A DNA stretch of 64,000 nucleotides from Planosporangium thailandense (GTDB taxonomy: Bacteria; Actinomycetota; Actinomycetes; Mycobacteriales; Micromonosporaceae), in the NCBI RefSeq assembly GCF_011947195.1, contig NZ_JAATVY010000025.1, positions 26,163 to 90,162 on the forward strand. Reading direction: 5' to 3'. Position 1 is the stretch's first letter, and every line of letters begins with the position of its first letter. The notes beneath the pieces are model-generated. The model had not been told where the DNA came from. It did no database searches and worked only from the letters and a program-made list of their open reading frames with translations. A program made the position numbers and the translations under genes. Positions 27,969-37,003 of the stretch are shown here, one piece after another.

Positions 27969-27975
27969 GGCGGGC

Positions 27976-29262
27976 ATGGCCATCGACAGCGGCCGGCTCG
28001 TGCTGGACGAGGCCCTGTTCGGCGAGCTCGACGTGCGGCTCGCCGAGACGGACACCCGGCTCGCCCGGGACTACCCGGGCGACCCCGGCACCCGGCAGCC
28101 GGTGCACACCGTGTACGTGCCGGCCGACCGGTTTCGCGGCGGCACCGTGGCCGACTGGGGCCGCACGGCGCTCGCGCTGCTCGACGAGCACGCCCCGGAC
28201 GCCGCCGCGTTGGCGGCGGCCACCGGAATCGACCCGGCCGTGGTGGCGCAGGTCTTCGACCGGGTCCGCGCGAAGCTGGCGACCGAGCCGATCGAGGACC
28301 TGCGGGTGGACTTCGAAGACGGGTACGGCTGGCGCGGCGACGGTACGGAGGACGCGGCCGCCCTCGCCACCGCCGACGCGCTGGCCGACCGCCCTGGCGC
28401 GCCGTTCTTCGGGATCCGGTTCAAGTGCCTCGAGCGGGCCAGCCGCCGACGCGGGCTGCGCACGCTCGACCTCGTCCTCGCCCGGCTGCTCGACCGGCGG
28501 GGCGCCGACGGACTGCCGCCCGGGTTCGTGGTCACCCTGCCGAAGGTCACCGCCGTCGAACAGGTCGAGGCCATGGTGACGGTCTGCCGGTGGCTGGAGG
28601 ACGCCCACGGGCTGCCCGACGGGCGGCTGCGGTTCGAGATCCAGGTGGAGACGCCGCAGTCCATCCTCGCGTCCGACGGGACGGCGGCGGTGGCCCGGAT
28701 GGTGCACGCGGCCGCCGGACGCTGCGCCGGACTGCACTACGGAACCTACGACTACAGCGCCTCGGTGGGCGTGGCCGCCGCGTACCAGAGCATGGACCAC
28801 CCTGCCGCCGACCACGCCAAGGCGGTCATGCAGGTCGCGGCGGCCGGTACCGGCGTGCGGTGCTCCGACGGCTCGACCAACGTGCTGCCGGTCGGCGGTA
28901 CCGCGGAGGTACACGCGGCGTGGCGGCTGCACGCCCGGCTGGTCCGCCGGTCCCTCGAGCGCGGCTTCTACCAGGGCTGGGACCTGCACCCGGGGCACCT
29001 GCCGACCCGGTTTCTCGCCACGTACGCGTTCTTCCGCGCCGGCTTCGGTGCGGCCGCGGCGCGGCTCGCCGCGTACACCCGGCGGGCGGAGTCCGGGGTG
29101 CTGGACGAGCCGGCGACGGCGCTCGCCCTCGCCGGTTTCCTGACGCGTGGCCTGGACTGCGGTGCGCTCGACGAGCCCGAGGTACGGGCGGCGACCGGCC
29201 TGGACCGGACCGCGCTGGAGGAGGTGGCGCGGCGTCGCTCCGGGGTCGGTGGAGGCTCGTGA
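27976..29262 (+). CDS. Citrate-lyase-beta/HpcH-like protein (DUF6986 type)
   Basis: 428 aa. Pieces of the aldolase/citrate lyase beta barrel are visible: EDLRVDFEDGYGWRGDG (acidic metal region), FEIQVETPQSILASDG and GLHYGTYDYSASVGV. Proteins of this type sit beside malate synthase in many actinobacteria and belong to the HpcH/HpaI-CitE superfamily, but I know of no demonstrated reaction. ATG 27976 follows the aceB stop by 7 bases, so the two are co-translated. A C-C lyase or ligase acting on a glyoxylate-derived acid is a guess. Confidence 0.8.
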   Translation: MAIDSGRLVLDEALFGELDVRLAETDTRLARDYPGDPGTRQPVHTVYVPADRFRGGTVADWGRTALALLDEHAPDAAALAAATGIDPAVVAQVFDRVRAKLATEPIEDLRVDFEDGYGWRGDGTEDAAALATADALADRPGAPFFGIRFKCLERASRRRGLRTLDLVLARLLDRRGADGLPPGFVVTLPKVTAVEQVEAMVTVCRWLEDAHGLPDGRLRFEIQVETPQSILASDGTAAVARMVHAAAGRCAGLHYGTYDYSASVGVAAAYQSMDHPAADHAKAVMQVAAAGTGVRCSDGSTNVLPVGGTAEVHAAWRLHARLVRRSLERGFYQGWDLHPGHLPTRFLATYAFFRAGFGAAAARLAAYTRRAESGVLDEPATALALAGFLTRGLDCGALDEPEVRAATGLDRTALEEVARRRSGVGGGS

Positions 29263-29281
29263 TCCGGGTTTCCGGCCACGG

Positions 29282-30286
29282 TCACGAAATCGGGTCGTCG
29301 CGATCCGACTGGCCGGGGGAGGCGAGTACGCGCACCGGCGCGCCGGCGAGGAACGCGGCGATGTCCTCGACGACGTGCGCGAACCACGTCCGGTACGTGT
29401 CCTCGGTGACATAGCCGATGTGCGGGGTCGCCAGGACGTTGTCCAGGTGGCGGAAGGGGTGGTCCGGCGGTAGCGGCTCGTCGGTGAAGACATCCAGGGC
29501 GGCGCCGGCGATCCACCGCTCGCCGCACGCGCGTGCCAGGGCGGACTCGTCGCAGATCGGGCCGCGGCTGGTGTTGATGAGCCACGCGGTGCGCTTCATC
29601 CGCCTCAGCTGCTGCGGCCCGATGAGCCCGCGCGTGCGCTCCGACAGCACGAGGTGGATGGTGACGAAGTCGGACTCGGCCAGCACCTGATCGAGGGAGA
29701 CGGCGAGTTCGGCGCCGACCTGCGCGCACCGCTCCTCGGTGAGGTGCTGGCTCCAGGCGAGGACCCGCATGCCGAACGCGCGGGCCACCACCGCGACCTG
29801 CGTGCCGAGGCGGCCCAGGCCGAGAACGCCGAGCGTGCGCCCGCGCAGTTCGGTGCCGAGGGTGGTCATCCAGCCGCCGGCGCGGACATTCGAGAGCTCG
29901 ACGTCGATGCGCCGGGCGCAGGCCAGCAGCAGGGCCCACGTCCGCTCGGCGGTCGCGAGGCCCGATCCGCCCGTTCCGCACACCGTGATGCCGAGCTCCC
30001 GGCACGCCGCCAGGTCGATGGCGGTGTTACGCGGCCCCGTGGTGACGAGCAGCCGCAACCGCGGCAGCCGCGCGAGGGTGGTGCGGGGGAAGGGCGTGCG
30101 CTCCCGCATCGCCACCACCACGGGGTACTGCCGCAGCGCCTCGACCACGGCGGCCTCCGACCGTAGGTGTTCCCGGAGCGCGGTGACCTCGACCGTACCG
30201 GCCAGCGACGACCAGTCGGCGCTGCGCAGAGCCACCCCCTGGTAGTCGTCGAGGACGGCGACGCGCAGGGGACGTTCGACGGTCAT
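29282..30286 (-). CDS. D-2-hydroxyacid dehydrogenase (glyoxylate/hydroxypyruvate reductase-like)
   Basis: 334 aa. NAD-binding GRTLGVLGLGRLGTQVAVVARAFG, catalytic Arg in INTSRGPICDESAL, Glu in LDVFTDEPLPPDHP and His in VLATPHIGY. The family reduces 2-oxoacids with NAD(P)H. Between malate synthase and an IclR regulator, glyoxylate or hydroxypyruvate is a plausible substrate. It is convergent with the DUF6986 gene (19 bases) and overlaps the regulator stop by 4 bases. Confidence 0.88.
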   Translation of the reverse strand: MTVERPLRVAVLDDYQGVALRSADWSSLAGTVEVTALREHLRSEAAVVEALRQYPVVVAMRERTPFPRTTLARLPRLRLLVTTGPRNTAIDLAACRELGITVCGTGGSGLATAERTWALLLACARRIDVELSNVRAGGWMTTLGTELRGRTLGVLGLGRLGTQVAVVARAFGMRVLAWSQHLTEERCAQVGAELAVSLDQVLAESDFVTIHLVLSERTRGLIGPQQLRRMKRTAWLINTSRGPICDESALARACGERWIAGAALDVFTDEPLPPDHPFRHLDNVLATPHIGYVTEDTYRTWFAHVVEDIAAFLAGAPVRVLASPGQSDRDDPIS

Positions 30287-31068
30287 GACACCGCCCGTGC
30301 CCCGTCGAAGCCGATGTCCCGGGAAACGGCGTCGGCGGTCGCCACCAGGTGCGGGACGAACTCCTCGCGGAGGCTCTCCAGGGAGACCCGGGCGGCGTTC
30401 GCCGACACGTTGATCGCTGCGATGACCGCGCCGGAGGCGTCGCGGACCGGAGCCGCCGCCGACCGTACCCCCTCCTCGCGCTCACCGTCGACCACGGCGT
30501 ACCCCTGCTGGCGTACCCGCTCGAGCTCGGCGCGCAGGGCCTCGGCGTCGTCGATCGTGCGCGGGGTGAGCTTGCGCAGCTCGACGCCGTCGAGGTACGC
30601 CTGGAGCCGTTCCGGCGGGAGCGCGGCGAGGAGGACGCGGCCCATCGACGTCGGGTACGCGGGCAGTCGCGATCCCACGCTCAGGGTGATCGACATGCTG
30701 CGTGCGGCGGGCACGCGTGCGAGGTAGACGATCTCGCTCGCGTCGAGGGTCGCCATGGAGCAGGACTCCAGCAGCTTGTCGGCGAGCGCCCGCATGTGCG
30801 GCTGCGCTCGCTCGGCCACCGGCTGCGAGTTCAGGTACCCGTAACCGAGCCGCAGCACGTGCGGGGTGAGCCGGAACTCGCGCCCGGTTGACTCGGCGAA
30901 GCCGAGACGCGTGAACGTCAGCAGGATCCGGCGCGCGGTGGCCCGGGTGAGCCCCGTGAGCTGGGCAGCCTCACTGACGGTCACCGTGGGATGTTCAGCC
31001 GAGAATGCCTGGAGAAGCCGGAAGGCCTTTTCTACCGAATCGATGACGTCCGGATCCTCTCGCGACAT
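30283..31068 (-). CDS. IclR-family transcriptional regulator
   Basis: 261 aa. N-terminal HTH: SVEKAFRLLQAFSAEHPTVT, SEAAQLTGLTRATARRILLT, FAESTGREFRLTPHVLRLGYGYL. C-terminal ligand domain: YLARVPAARSMSITLSVGSRLPAYPTSMGRVLLA and GVRSAAAPVRDASGAVIAAINVS. Its arrangement with the dehydrogenase (ATGA-type overlap) suggests it governs that gene and perhaps the divergent dctA operon. PcaR/AllR-type effectors such as glyoxylate or an aromatic acid are possible. Confidence 0.88.
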   Translation of the reverse strand: MSREDPDVIDSVEKAFRLLQAFSAEHPTVTVSEAAQLTGLTRATARRILLTFTRLGFAESTGREFRLTPHVLRLGYGYLNSQPVAERAQPHMRALADKLLESCSMATLDASEIVYLARVPAARSMSITLSVGSRLPAYPTSMGRVLLAALPPERLQAYLDGVELRKLTPRTIDDAEALRAELERVRQQGYAVVDGEREEGVRSAAAPVRDASGAVIAAINVSANAARVSLESLREEFVPHLVATADAVSRDIGFDGARAVS

Positions 31069-31162
31069 CGCCCCCGCTCCTCTGCACGCTCCGGCCCGAC
31101 ACGCCTCGGGTTCGCAGGCAATTATGCGGTCTGCCGGTCGCGGCGGAGAACGGCGTCCATGG

Positions 31163-31807
31163 TCAGGACCGGTGCGCCGGCTCGAAGGCGCGGTGGAAGG
31201 CGAAGACGCGACGCTCGCGCGCCGTGACCGACCGCATCAGCTCGTCGCGCCGAGGGGTCGAGGTGGCGTGACGGTACGCGGCGGTCTCCAGTGGCGTGAT
31301 GTCGGCGAGTTCGTGGAACGCCAGGAACGTCGGGGCGTCCCCGTCGGCGAGCCGGTATCTGCGCGTGCGCAGCCAGCCGGGGATCGCGTGCAGCAGCGGG
31401 ATGTGCTCTTCGAGGTACCAGGAGTGCAGGGCGGGCTCCCGGTCGGCCGGCACCGACATGGACGTGCACACCACGACCGGCGGTGACCCCTCGATGCTGC
31501 CGTGCTCGTCGATCAGTTCGTACACCCGTCGGTCCAGCACCGCGAGGCGGTCGATGACGGCCTGCTCGCGCGGGCTGCGCCGGTCTCGCAGCGCCCGGTA
31601 GGCCGGGGTGGCCAGGACATCGAGATCGATGTCGTAGGCGGCCAGCCAGGTCGGCGTCGTCCCGTCGGTGGCGCGGAAACGCCTTCCGGTGTGGACGCCC
31701 GCCAGCGCCATGCGGGCCGGGGCGTGCTCGCCGTCGTACCAGTCGTGGAACTCCGCGGCCGGAACGGATCCCTGTTCCGACAGGACGAAGAGTAGCCCCG
31801 CTGCCAT
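31163..31807 (-). CDS. EthD/dimeric alpha-beta-barrel-like protein with internal duplication
   Basis: 214 aa, two similar halves. Half 1 has FHDWYDGEHAPARMALAGVH and GRRFRATDGTTPTWLAAYDI; half 2 has LHSWYLEEHIPLLHAIPGW and RRYRLADGDAPTFLAFHEL. The W(Y)xxEH motif and length of each half fit ferredoxin-like stress/EthD barrels, which act as small oxygenases, isomerases or accessory proteins. The function is unknown. It is divergent from dctA, with a 144-base gap, and probably belongs to the same catabolic unit. Confidence 0.7.
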   Translation of the reverse strand: MAAGLLFVLSEQGSVPAAEFHDWYDGEHAPARMALAGVHTGRRFRATDGTTPTWLAAYDIDLDVLATPAYRALRDRRSPREQAVIDRLAVLDRRVYELIDEHGSIEGSPPVVVCTSMSVPADREPALHSWYLEEHIPLLHAIPGWLRTRRYRLADGDAPTFLAFHELADITPLETAAYRHATSTPRRDELMRSVTARERRVFAFHRAFEPAHRS

Positions 31808-31871
31808 TCACAACCTCCACAACGCGTAGCGCCTCAGGGGTACGCCGACCGTGCGTACCAGCCACACCTCT

Positions 31872-31902
31872 TGACAGCGGGCGTGCGACCCGTGCCACTA
31901 TG
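31872..31902 (+). promoter_or_regulatory. Candidate dctA promoter
   Basis: TTGACA (31872-31877) with CACTAT (31897-31902) 19 bases later. Downstream, GACGAAC is directly repeated at 31911-31917 and 31929-31935 (18-base period) and may be a regulator site. Confidence 0.45.
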
Positions 31903-31951
31903 TGCGTCTGACGAACTTGTGTACGCAGGACGAACAAAAGGATGGTAGCTC

Positions 31952-33280
31952 ATGGCTTGTGCTGCTGGCGTGGCCAAGCGGGCGTTCACCTCCCGGCTGT
32001 ACGTCACGGTCCTCGTGGCGATCGTGCTGGGCGCGGTGGTGGGCCTCGCATTCCCGGATGCCGGCGTGTCGCTGCAACCGCTCGGCGACACCTTCATTGC
32101 AATGATCCGCATGCTCATCGGCCCGGTGGTCTTCTGCACGATCGTCACCGGCATCGCGTCCGCGGGGCACCTGACCAGCGTCGGCCGGATCGGGGTCAAG
32201 GCGCTGGTCTACTTCGAGGTGGTCACCACGCTCGCCCTCATCGTCGGCCTGGTGGTGATGGACCTCGTCGGCCCCGGCCGCGGGGTCCATGCCCACCCGT
32301 CCGACCTGCATCTGACCGGCAGCGCGAAGGGCTACGTCAGCGCCGCGGGCAGCGAGCACTGGTACGACTTCCTGGTCAACATCGTCCCCAAGACCGTCGT
32401 CAGCGCGTTCGTCGAGGGCAACGTGCTCCAGGTGCTGTTCGTCGCCATCCTGTTCGCCATCGCCGTCAAGCTCCTCGGTGACCGCGGTACGCCGATCATC
32501 GCGGCGGTCGAGCGCGTCGGTGAGGTCTTCTTCGGCATCGTGAAGATGGTCATGTACTTCTCGCCGGTCGGCGCCTTCGGCGCGATGGCCTTCGCGGTGG
32601 GCAAGTTCGGCGGGCGTACGCTGTCGAGCCTCGGCAGCTTCATCGGGCTGTTCTGGGCCGTGGGCATCCTCTTCGGACTGGTCGTCTTCGGTGCCGTCGC
32701 CCGGCTCTGTGGACTTCGCATCCTCAAGCTCTACAGCTACTTCAAGGACGAGCTCCTCATCACGCTCGGTACGGCGAACTATGAGGCGGTCATGCCCCGG
32801 CTCATCGAGAAGCTCGAGCGGCTGGGGTGCCCCAAGCGCGTGGTCAGCCTCGTCGTCCCCGCCGGCTACGCCTTCAACGGCGACGGTGTCTGCCTCTACC
32901 TCGGGTTCGCGTCCCTGTTCATCGCGCAGGCGTTCGGCGTGGACATGTCGCTGTGGCAGCAGATCGGGCTGCTCGCCGTCTTCCTCATCACGTCGAAGGG
33001 CAGCGCCGGCGTCGCCGGTTCCGGCTTCATCATCCTCGCCGCGACCCTGTCGACCACCGGCTCGGTGCCGGTCGTCGGGATCATGCTCATCCTCGGCATC
33101 GACCGCTTCCTGTCCACCATGCGCGGGCTGGTCAGCCTCGGCGGCCAGATCCTGGGCAGCCTCGTGGTCAGCCGTTGGGAGGGCGTCCTGGACGTCGCCC
33201 ACGCCCGCGGCGTGCTGAACGGCGAGCCCCCGGCCGCGGCGCCGCCCGCGGAGCACGCCGCGGTCGGCGCCGCGGTGTAG
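31952..33280 (+). CDS. dctA: Dicarboxylate/amino acid:cation symporter (DctA/GltP family)
   Basis: 442 aa membrane protein. Typical DAACS features: AIVLGAVVGLAFPD, FIAMIRMLIGPVVFCTIVTG, the serine-poor re-entrant loop region, YAFNGDGVCLYLGFASLFIAQ (equivalent of the family's N-x-D-G segment) and SKGSAGVAGSGFIILAATL. It would import C4-dicarboxylates or related acids. The following genes suggest uptake of a less usual carboxylic acid. Confidence 0.9.
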   Translation: MACAAGVAKRAFTSRLYVTVLVAIVLGAVVGLAFPDAGVSLQPLGDTFIAMIRMLIGPVVFCTIVTGIASAGHLTSVGRIGVKALVYFEVVTTLALIVGLVVMDLVGPGRGVHAHPSDLHLTGSAKGYVSAAGSEHWYDFLVNIVPKTVVSAFVEGNVLQVLFVAILFAIAVKLLGDRGTPIIAAVERVGEVFFGIVKMVMYFSPVGAFGAMAFAVGKFGGRTLSSLGSFIGLFWAVGILFGLVVFGAVARLCGLRILKLYSYFKDELLITLGTANYEAVMPRLIEKLERLGCPKRVVSLVVPAGYAFNGDGVCLYLGFASLFIAQAFGVDMSLWQQIGLLAVFLITSKGSAGVAGSGFIILAATLSTTGSVPVVGIMLILGIDRFLSTMRGLVSLGGQILGSLVVSRWEGVLDVAHARGVLNGEPPAAAPPAEHAAVGAAV

Positions 33281-33334
33281 CGGCCGAGCCCAGCCCAGCC
33301 GCGTGCCCCGTCCTCGATCCAGCTAGGAGAGAAA

Positions 33335-33865
33335 ATGCCCAGGCTGCCGTACGCAGCAGACGCCAGTGAGACCGCCGACCGGATGCGAGCGCGCCGGGGT
33401 GGCAGGCTGACCCCGCTCGACCGGCTGCTGCTGCACAGCCCGCCGGTGGCCGACGGCTGGAACCGGCTTCTCGGCGCGATCCGATCCGAATCGACCCTGC
33501 CCGACGACATCAGGGAGCTCGTGATCCTGCGGGTCGCCGTCATCAACCGCGCCGAGTACGAGTGGGCGGCCCACGAGCCGCTGGCGCGGCGCGGCGGGCT
33601 GGGCGACGCGCACCTGGCGGTCCTGCGGGACGAGGGCGAGCCCGCCGTGCTCGCCCCCGCCCAGCGAGCGGCCCTCGCCTACGCCGACGCCATGACCCGC
33701 GACGTGGAGGTTCCCGACGAGCTCTTCGACGTCCTGGGCGAGCACTTCGACCAGCGGCAGATCGTCGAGCTGACCGCGACCGTGGGCGCCTACAACCTGG
33801 TCTCGCGGTTCCTTGTCGCCATGCAGATCACACCGGCGGACCGGGCGGCGGAGGCGCGGGCATGA
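33335..33865 (+). CDS. Carboxymuconolactone decarboxylase-like (AhpD fold) protein
   Basis: 176 aa. RELVILRVAVINRAEYEWAAHEPLARRGG and LFDVLGEHFDQRQIVELTATVGAYNLVSRFLVA match the CMD core helices. The CxxC redox pair of AhpD peroxidases is absent, so a lyase or isomerase role is more likely than a peroxidase role. AGGAGAGA precedes the ATG. It overlaps the SDR gene by 4 bases. Confidence 0.82.
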   Translation: MPRLPYAADASETADRMRARRGGRLTPLDRLLLHSPPVADGWNRLLGAIRSESTLPDDIRELVILRVAVINRAEYEWAAHEPLARRGGLGDAHLAVLRDEGEPAVLAPAQRAALAYADAMTRDVEVPDELFDVLGEHFDQRQIVELTATVGAYNLVSRFLVAMQITPADRAAEARA

Positions 33866-34662
33866 GCGGGCGGCTCGCGGACAAGGTCGCCATCGTCACC
33901 GGCGCCGGCAGCGTGGGGCCCGGCTGGGGCAACGGCCGCGCGATCGCCGTCATCTTCGCCCGGGAGGGCGCGACCGTCGTGGCGGTGGATCGCAACGCGG
34001 ACGCCCTCGCCCCGACGGTCGACGCGATCCGTGGCGAAGGCGGCCGGGTCGAACCTCGGGTCTGCGACGTGACCGACAGCGCGTCGGTCGCCGCGCTGAT
34101 CGACGAGGTCCGGCGCGACCTCGGGCGCATCGACGTCCTGGTCAACAACGTCGGAGGCTCGCACCCCGGCGGCCCGGCACAGCTCACGGAGGAAGCCTGG
34201 GCCGCCCAGCTGGACCTCAACCTCACCAGCGTCTACCGCATGTGCCGGCATGTGCTCCCGGTGATGCGGCAGCAGCGGGCCGGGTCCATCGTCAACATCG
34301 CCTCGACCTCGGGGATCCGCTGGACCGGTTCCCCGCAGGTGGGCTACGCGGCCGCCAAGGCGGGGGTCATCCAGCTGTCCCGCGTGGTCGCGGTACAGCA
34401 TGCCCCCGACGGGATCCGAGTCAACACCGTCGTACCCGGGCAACTGCACACCCCGATGGTCGAGGCCCGGCTCGCGCACCAGCGGGCCGGCGGCGACGTG
34501 CAGGCGCTACTGCAGCAACGCCAGGCCCGCATCCCGCTCGGCTTCGCCGGCGACGGCAGGGACACCGCCTATGCCGCGCTCTTCCTCGCCTCGGACGAGG
34601 CCCGGTTCATCACGGGTACGGAGATCGTGGTGGACGGCGGGATGACGGCGCGCTGCGACTGA
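33862..34662 (+). CDS. Short-chain dehydrogenase/reductase
   Basis: 266 aa from ATG 33862. Rossmann TGAGSVGPGWGNGRAIA is an expanded glycine loop, followed by VLVNNVGGSHPGG (NNxG), catalytic Ser in ASTSGIRWTGSPQ, and YAAAKAG (YxxxK). The C-terminus FITGTEIVVDGGM is classic. It oxidises or reduces a hydroxy/keto group in the same pathway as the flanking CMD-like and lactonase-like proteins. Open frame upstream of 33862 is a shadow. Confidence 0.9.
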   Translation: MSGRLADKVAIVTGAGSVGPGWGNGRAIAVIFAREGATVVAVDRNADALAPTVDAIRGEGGRVEPRVCDVTDSASVAALIDEVRRDLGRIDVLVNNVGGSHPGGPAQLTEEAWAAQLDLNLTSVYRMCRHVLPVMRQQRAGSIVNIASTSGIRWTGSPQVGYAAAKAGVIQLSRVVAVQHAPDGIRVNTVVPGQLHTPMVEARLAHQRAGGDVQALLQQRQARIPLGFAGDGRDTAYAALFLASDEARFITGTEIVVDGGMTARCD

Positions 34663-34674
34663 AAGGACGACCGC

Positions 34675-35562
34675 ATGAGTGAGATCAGCCCCAACTGCCC
34701 ACCGCCTGTCGACAACCCGAAGCGCCCCGGTCTCGCGCTGCCGGCGTTCAGCTGTGACTCGCACTGCCACGTCTTCGGGCCCTCGGACATCTTCCCCTTC
34801 GCCCCCGAGCGCACCTTCACACCGGTGGACGTGCCCCGGCAACGGCTGCGGCGTCTGCACGACTTCCTCGGGTTCGATCGGGCGGTCATCGTGCAGTCCG
34901 CGTGCCACGGCACCGACCACGCGGCGCTGCTGGACGCCCTGGAGACGTCCGGAGGGCGCTACCGGGGCGTCGCGCTGGTGACGCCCACGACTAACCCCGA
35001 CGAGATCGCCCGGCTGGACGCCGCCGGCGTGTGCGGCGCGCGCCTGAACTTCCTTCCGCACCTCGGCGGCGCGCCGTCGAAGGAGACGATGGACGCCGTC
35101 CTCCGCCTCGTGCGGCCGTACGGATGGCACATATCGGTGCACGTGGCCGGCACCGGAATCACCGACTACGCCGACTTCATCAGGACGATCGACGTGCCGG
35201 TCGTCATCGATCACATGGCCCGCGTCGACGTTCGCGACGGCCTCGACACCGAGCATGTCGCTTCGCTGCTCGCGCTGCTCGACACGGGCAATGTGTGGGT
35301 CAAGCTGAGCGGCGTCGACCGGTTGTCCGCCCGGTCCGAAGGGCCGTACGAGAGCGCCGTCGTGCTCGCTGCCCTGCTCGCACGGCACGCGCCCGACCGC
35401 GTCGTGTGGGGCACCGACTTCCCGCACCCGAACATCACAGGTTCGGCGCCGGACGACGGGGTCCTTGTCGACCTCATCGCCGAGATAGCGCCGGACGAGG
35501 GTCTGCGGCACAAGCTGCTGGTCACCAACCCGGCCGAGCTGTTCCGTTTCCGGCAGGCGTAG
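34675..35562 (+). CDS. TIM-barrel amidohydrolase, 2-pyrone-4,6-dicarboxylate lactonase (LigI)-like
   Basis: 295 aa. N-terminal metal-site-like DSHCHVFGP, VQSACHGTDHAALLDAL, ARLNFLPHLGG, VVIDHMARVDV and WGTDFPHPN near the C-terminus match the COG3618/LigI family, which hydrolyses lactones, notably the pyrone dicarboxylate of protocatechuate 4,5-cleavage and gallate breakdown. It is the last gene of the dctA operon. The exact lactone is unknown. Confidence 0.84.
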   Translation: MSEISPNCPPPVDNPKRPGLALPAFSCDSHCHVFGPSDIFPFAPERTFTPVDVPRQRLRRLHDFLGFDRAVIVQSACHGTDHAALLDALETSGGRYRGVALVTPTTNPDEIARLDAAGVCGARLNFLPHLGGAPSKETMDAVLRLVRPYGWHISVHVAGTGITDYADFIRTIDVPVVIDHMARVDVRDGLDTEHVASLLALLDTGNVWVKLSGVDRLSARSEGPYESAVVLAALLARHAPDRVVWGTDFPHPNITGSAPDDGVLVDLIAEIAPDEGLRHKLLVTNPAELFRFRQA

Positions 35563-35613
35563 ATCCGAAACGCGCCGACGGGGTGCCAGGACGCATCCGT
35601 CCGGTCCCGTCGC

Positions 35614-35647
35614 TCGCGGCGGCCGCCGATCGGGGTGGCCGCCGCGA
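35614..35647 (+). terminator. 11-bp hairpin after LigI-like gene
   Basis: TCGCGGCGGCC (35614-35624) and GGCCGCCGCGA (35637-35647) are exact complements with a 12-base loop, about 50 bases past the stop. It closes the dctA operon. Confidence 0.65.
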
Positions 35648-36078
35648 CGCTGCCGCCGATCCCGCGACCGCGCGGTGAATGGGGCCCGTTCACAAGGGCG
35701 TAGGGCGCTCCGCACGACGGCTGGCTGGCGGGGACCGGACCGGCGCTTACGGCCGAAGGTGCCCCGGCGTCGAACCCAGATGTGACCAGCGTCACTCGAA
35801 TGTGTCACCATGGCGTAGAGGGCTGTCGATATACCGAACGTGCTGGAGATGGTCGGGATCTCGCCCGTTCCGGGCACCAGCCTCAACTCCAGGGTGAGCC
35901 GGACCGGTGCCCGGCGCCGTGGTTGGTCGATCGCTGGGCCCCTGCAAGGAGCAGGTGGGCGGCGGTCGGGGCGATCCGTCGCCGGGTGCGCGGGCGGCGG
36001 GCGGTGGTACGCCCGCCGGCCGCGGTGCCACTCCTGGCCGCGCGTCGCGGTCACTCTGCGTACTGTAAACATTCATTG

Positions 36079-36107
36079 TTGAGGATGGAATTGACGTTTG
36101 CTAGCTT
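36079..36107 (+). promoter_or_regulatory. Candidate promoter of the biosynthetic operon
   Basis: TTGAGG (36079-36084), 17-base spacer, TAGCTT (36102-36107). It lies in an AT-richer patch. The leader to folE would be about 275 bases. Confidence 0.4.
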
Positions 36108-36388
36108 CGGGGAGCAGAAGCAATACACGGGGGTGGTCTTTTGCTTCGGCCTTTTGGCAGACGTAGTCGAGGACGCTGCACTGGCGCTCCTAGCGGTTTT
36201 CTATCGGCGTGGTCCGCGCACTGACTGATTGGTGCTGGTGATATTTGCCAGCGGTACCGCGACCACTTCGTGTCCTGCCGCAACCACCGACATCGAGAAA
36301 TTCCGTCCGTCGTTTCGCGGGTAATCGCTGCCCGCCACCGGTCGGGTTTACGGGCTCGACATTTCGCCGTACAACGGGGAGTGGTGGA

Positions 36389-37003
36389 TTGAATAACTGT
36401 GGTCCGTCCATCGAATCATCGGCTCTGGTCGACGTCCCTGCCGCCGAGAGATCGGTTGCGTCCCTGCTATCCGCGCTCGGTGCCAATCTCGATGACGAGG
36501 CGCTGCAGCAGACCCCCCGCCGCGTGGTGGCGGCGTACCGGGAGTTGCTCGTGCCACAGGACTTCGAGGCCACGACGTTCCCCAACAGCGAGGGCTACGA
36601 CGAACTCGTCCTGGTCCGGGCGATCCCCTTCCGATCCCTGTGCGCGCACCACCTGCTGCCGTTCACCGGGCTGGCGCATGTGGCATACCTGCCCGGCGAT
36701 CGGATTCTCGGCCTGTCGAAGCTGGCCCGGGTGGTCGAGTTCTGCTCCCGCGGATTCCAGGTCCAGGAGCGGGTGACCTGGCAGATCGCGGAGTGGCTGG
36801 AGAAGAACGTCGAGCCCGTCGGCGTCGGCGTGGTGATCGATGCTCAGCACAGCTGCATGGCCGTGCGTGGTGTACGGGCCGTCGGTTCCTGGACGACCAC
36901 CACGGCCATGCGCGGCGTGCTGCGGCAGGACCCCGAGCGTCGGCGCGAGTTCCTGAGCGCCATCGAGGCCGATCGGTCGCGGGCGGTCGGGGTGGCGTGT
37001 TGA
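36389..37003 (+). CDS. folE: GTP cyclohydrolase I (cluster copy)
   Basis: 204 aa from TTG 36389, with GGGGAG 6 bases upstream. The type IA Zn site is complete: SLCAHHLLPF (Cys, His) and HSCMAVRGV (Cys), with GLSKLARVVEFCSRGFQVQERVTWQI. It makes 7,8-dihydroneopterin triphosphate from GTP. It opens a secondary-metabolite operon rather than a folate operon (no folP, folB or folK nearby), so the pterin is probably a building block or a dedicated cofactor. The next gene starts inside its 3' end. Confidence 0.92.
   Translation: MNNCGPSIESSALVDVPAAERSVASLLSALGANLDDEALQQTPRRVVAAYRELLVPQDFEATTFPNSEGYDELVLVRAIPFRSLCAHHLLPFTGLAHVAYLPGDRILGLSKLARVVEFCSRGFQVQERVTWQIAEWLEKNVEPVGVGVVIDAQHSCMAVRGVRAVGSWTTTTAMRGVLRQDPERRREFLSAIEADRSRAVGVAC

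Larger units (their letters stand above)
35563..36388. other. Intergenic region before the pterin/NRPS/PKS operon
   Basis: 826 bases. It holds a terminator (35614-35647) and a candidate promoter (36079-36107), and from about 36060 to 36320 the base composition is less GC-rich than elsewhere. Open frames such as a 47-codon frame from ATG 36085 lack a properly spaced ribosome binding site. I see no convincing gene, tRNA or known riboswitch. Confidence 0.5.

Noticed and set aside
36085..36228. 47-codon frame from ATG 36085 in the AT-richer leader
   Set aside because: GAGG touches the ATG with no spacing, and the frame overlaps the likely promoter and transcript start.
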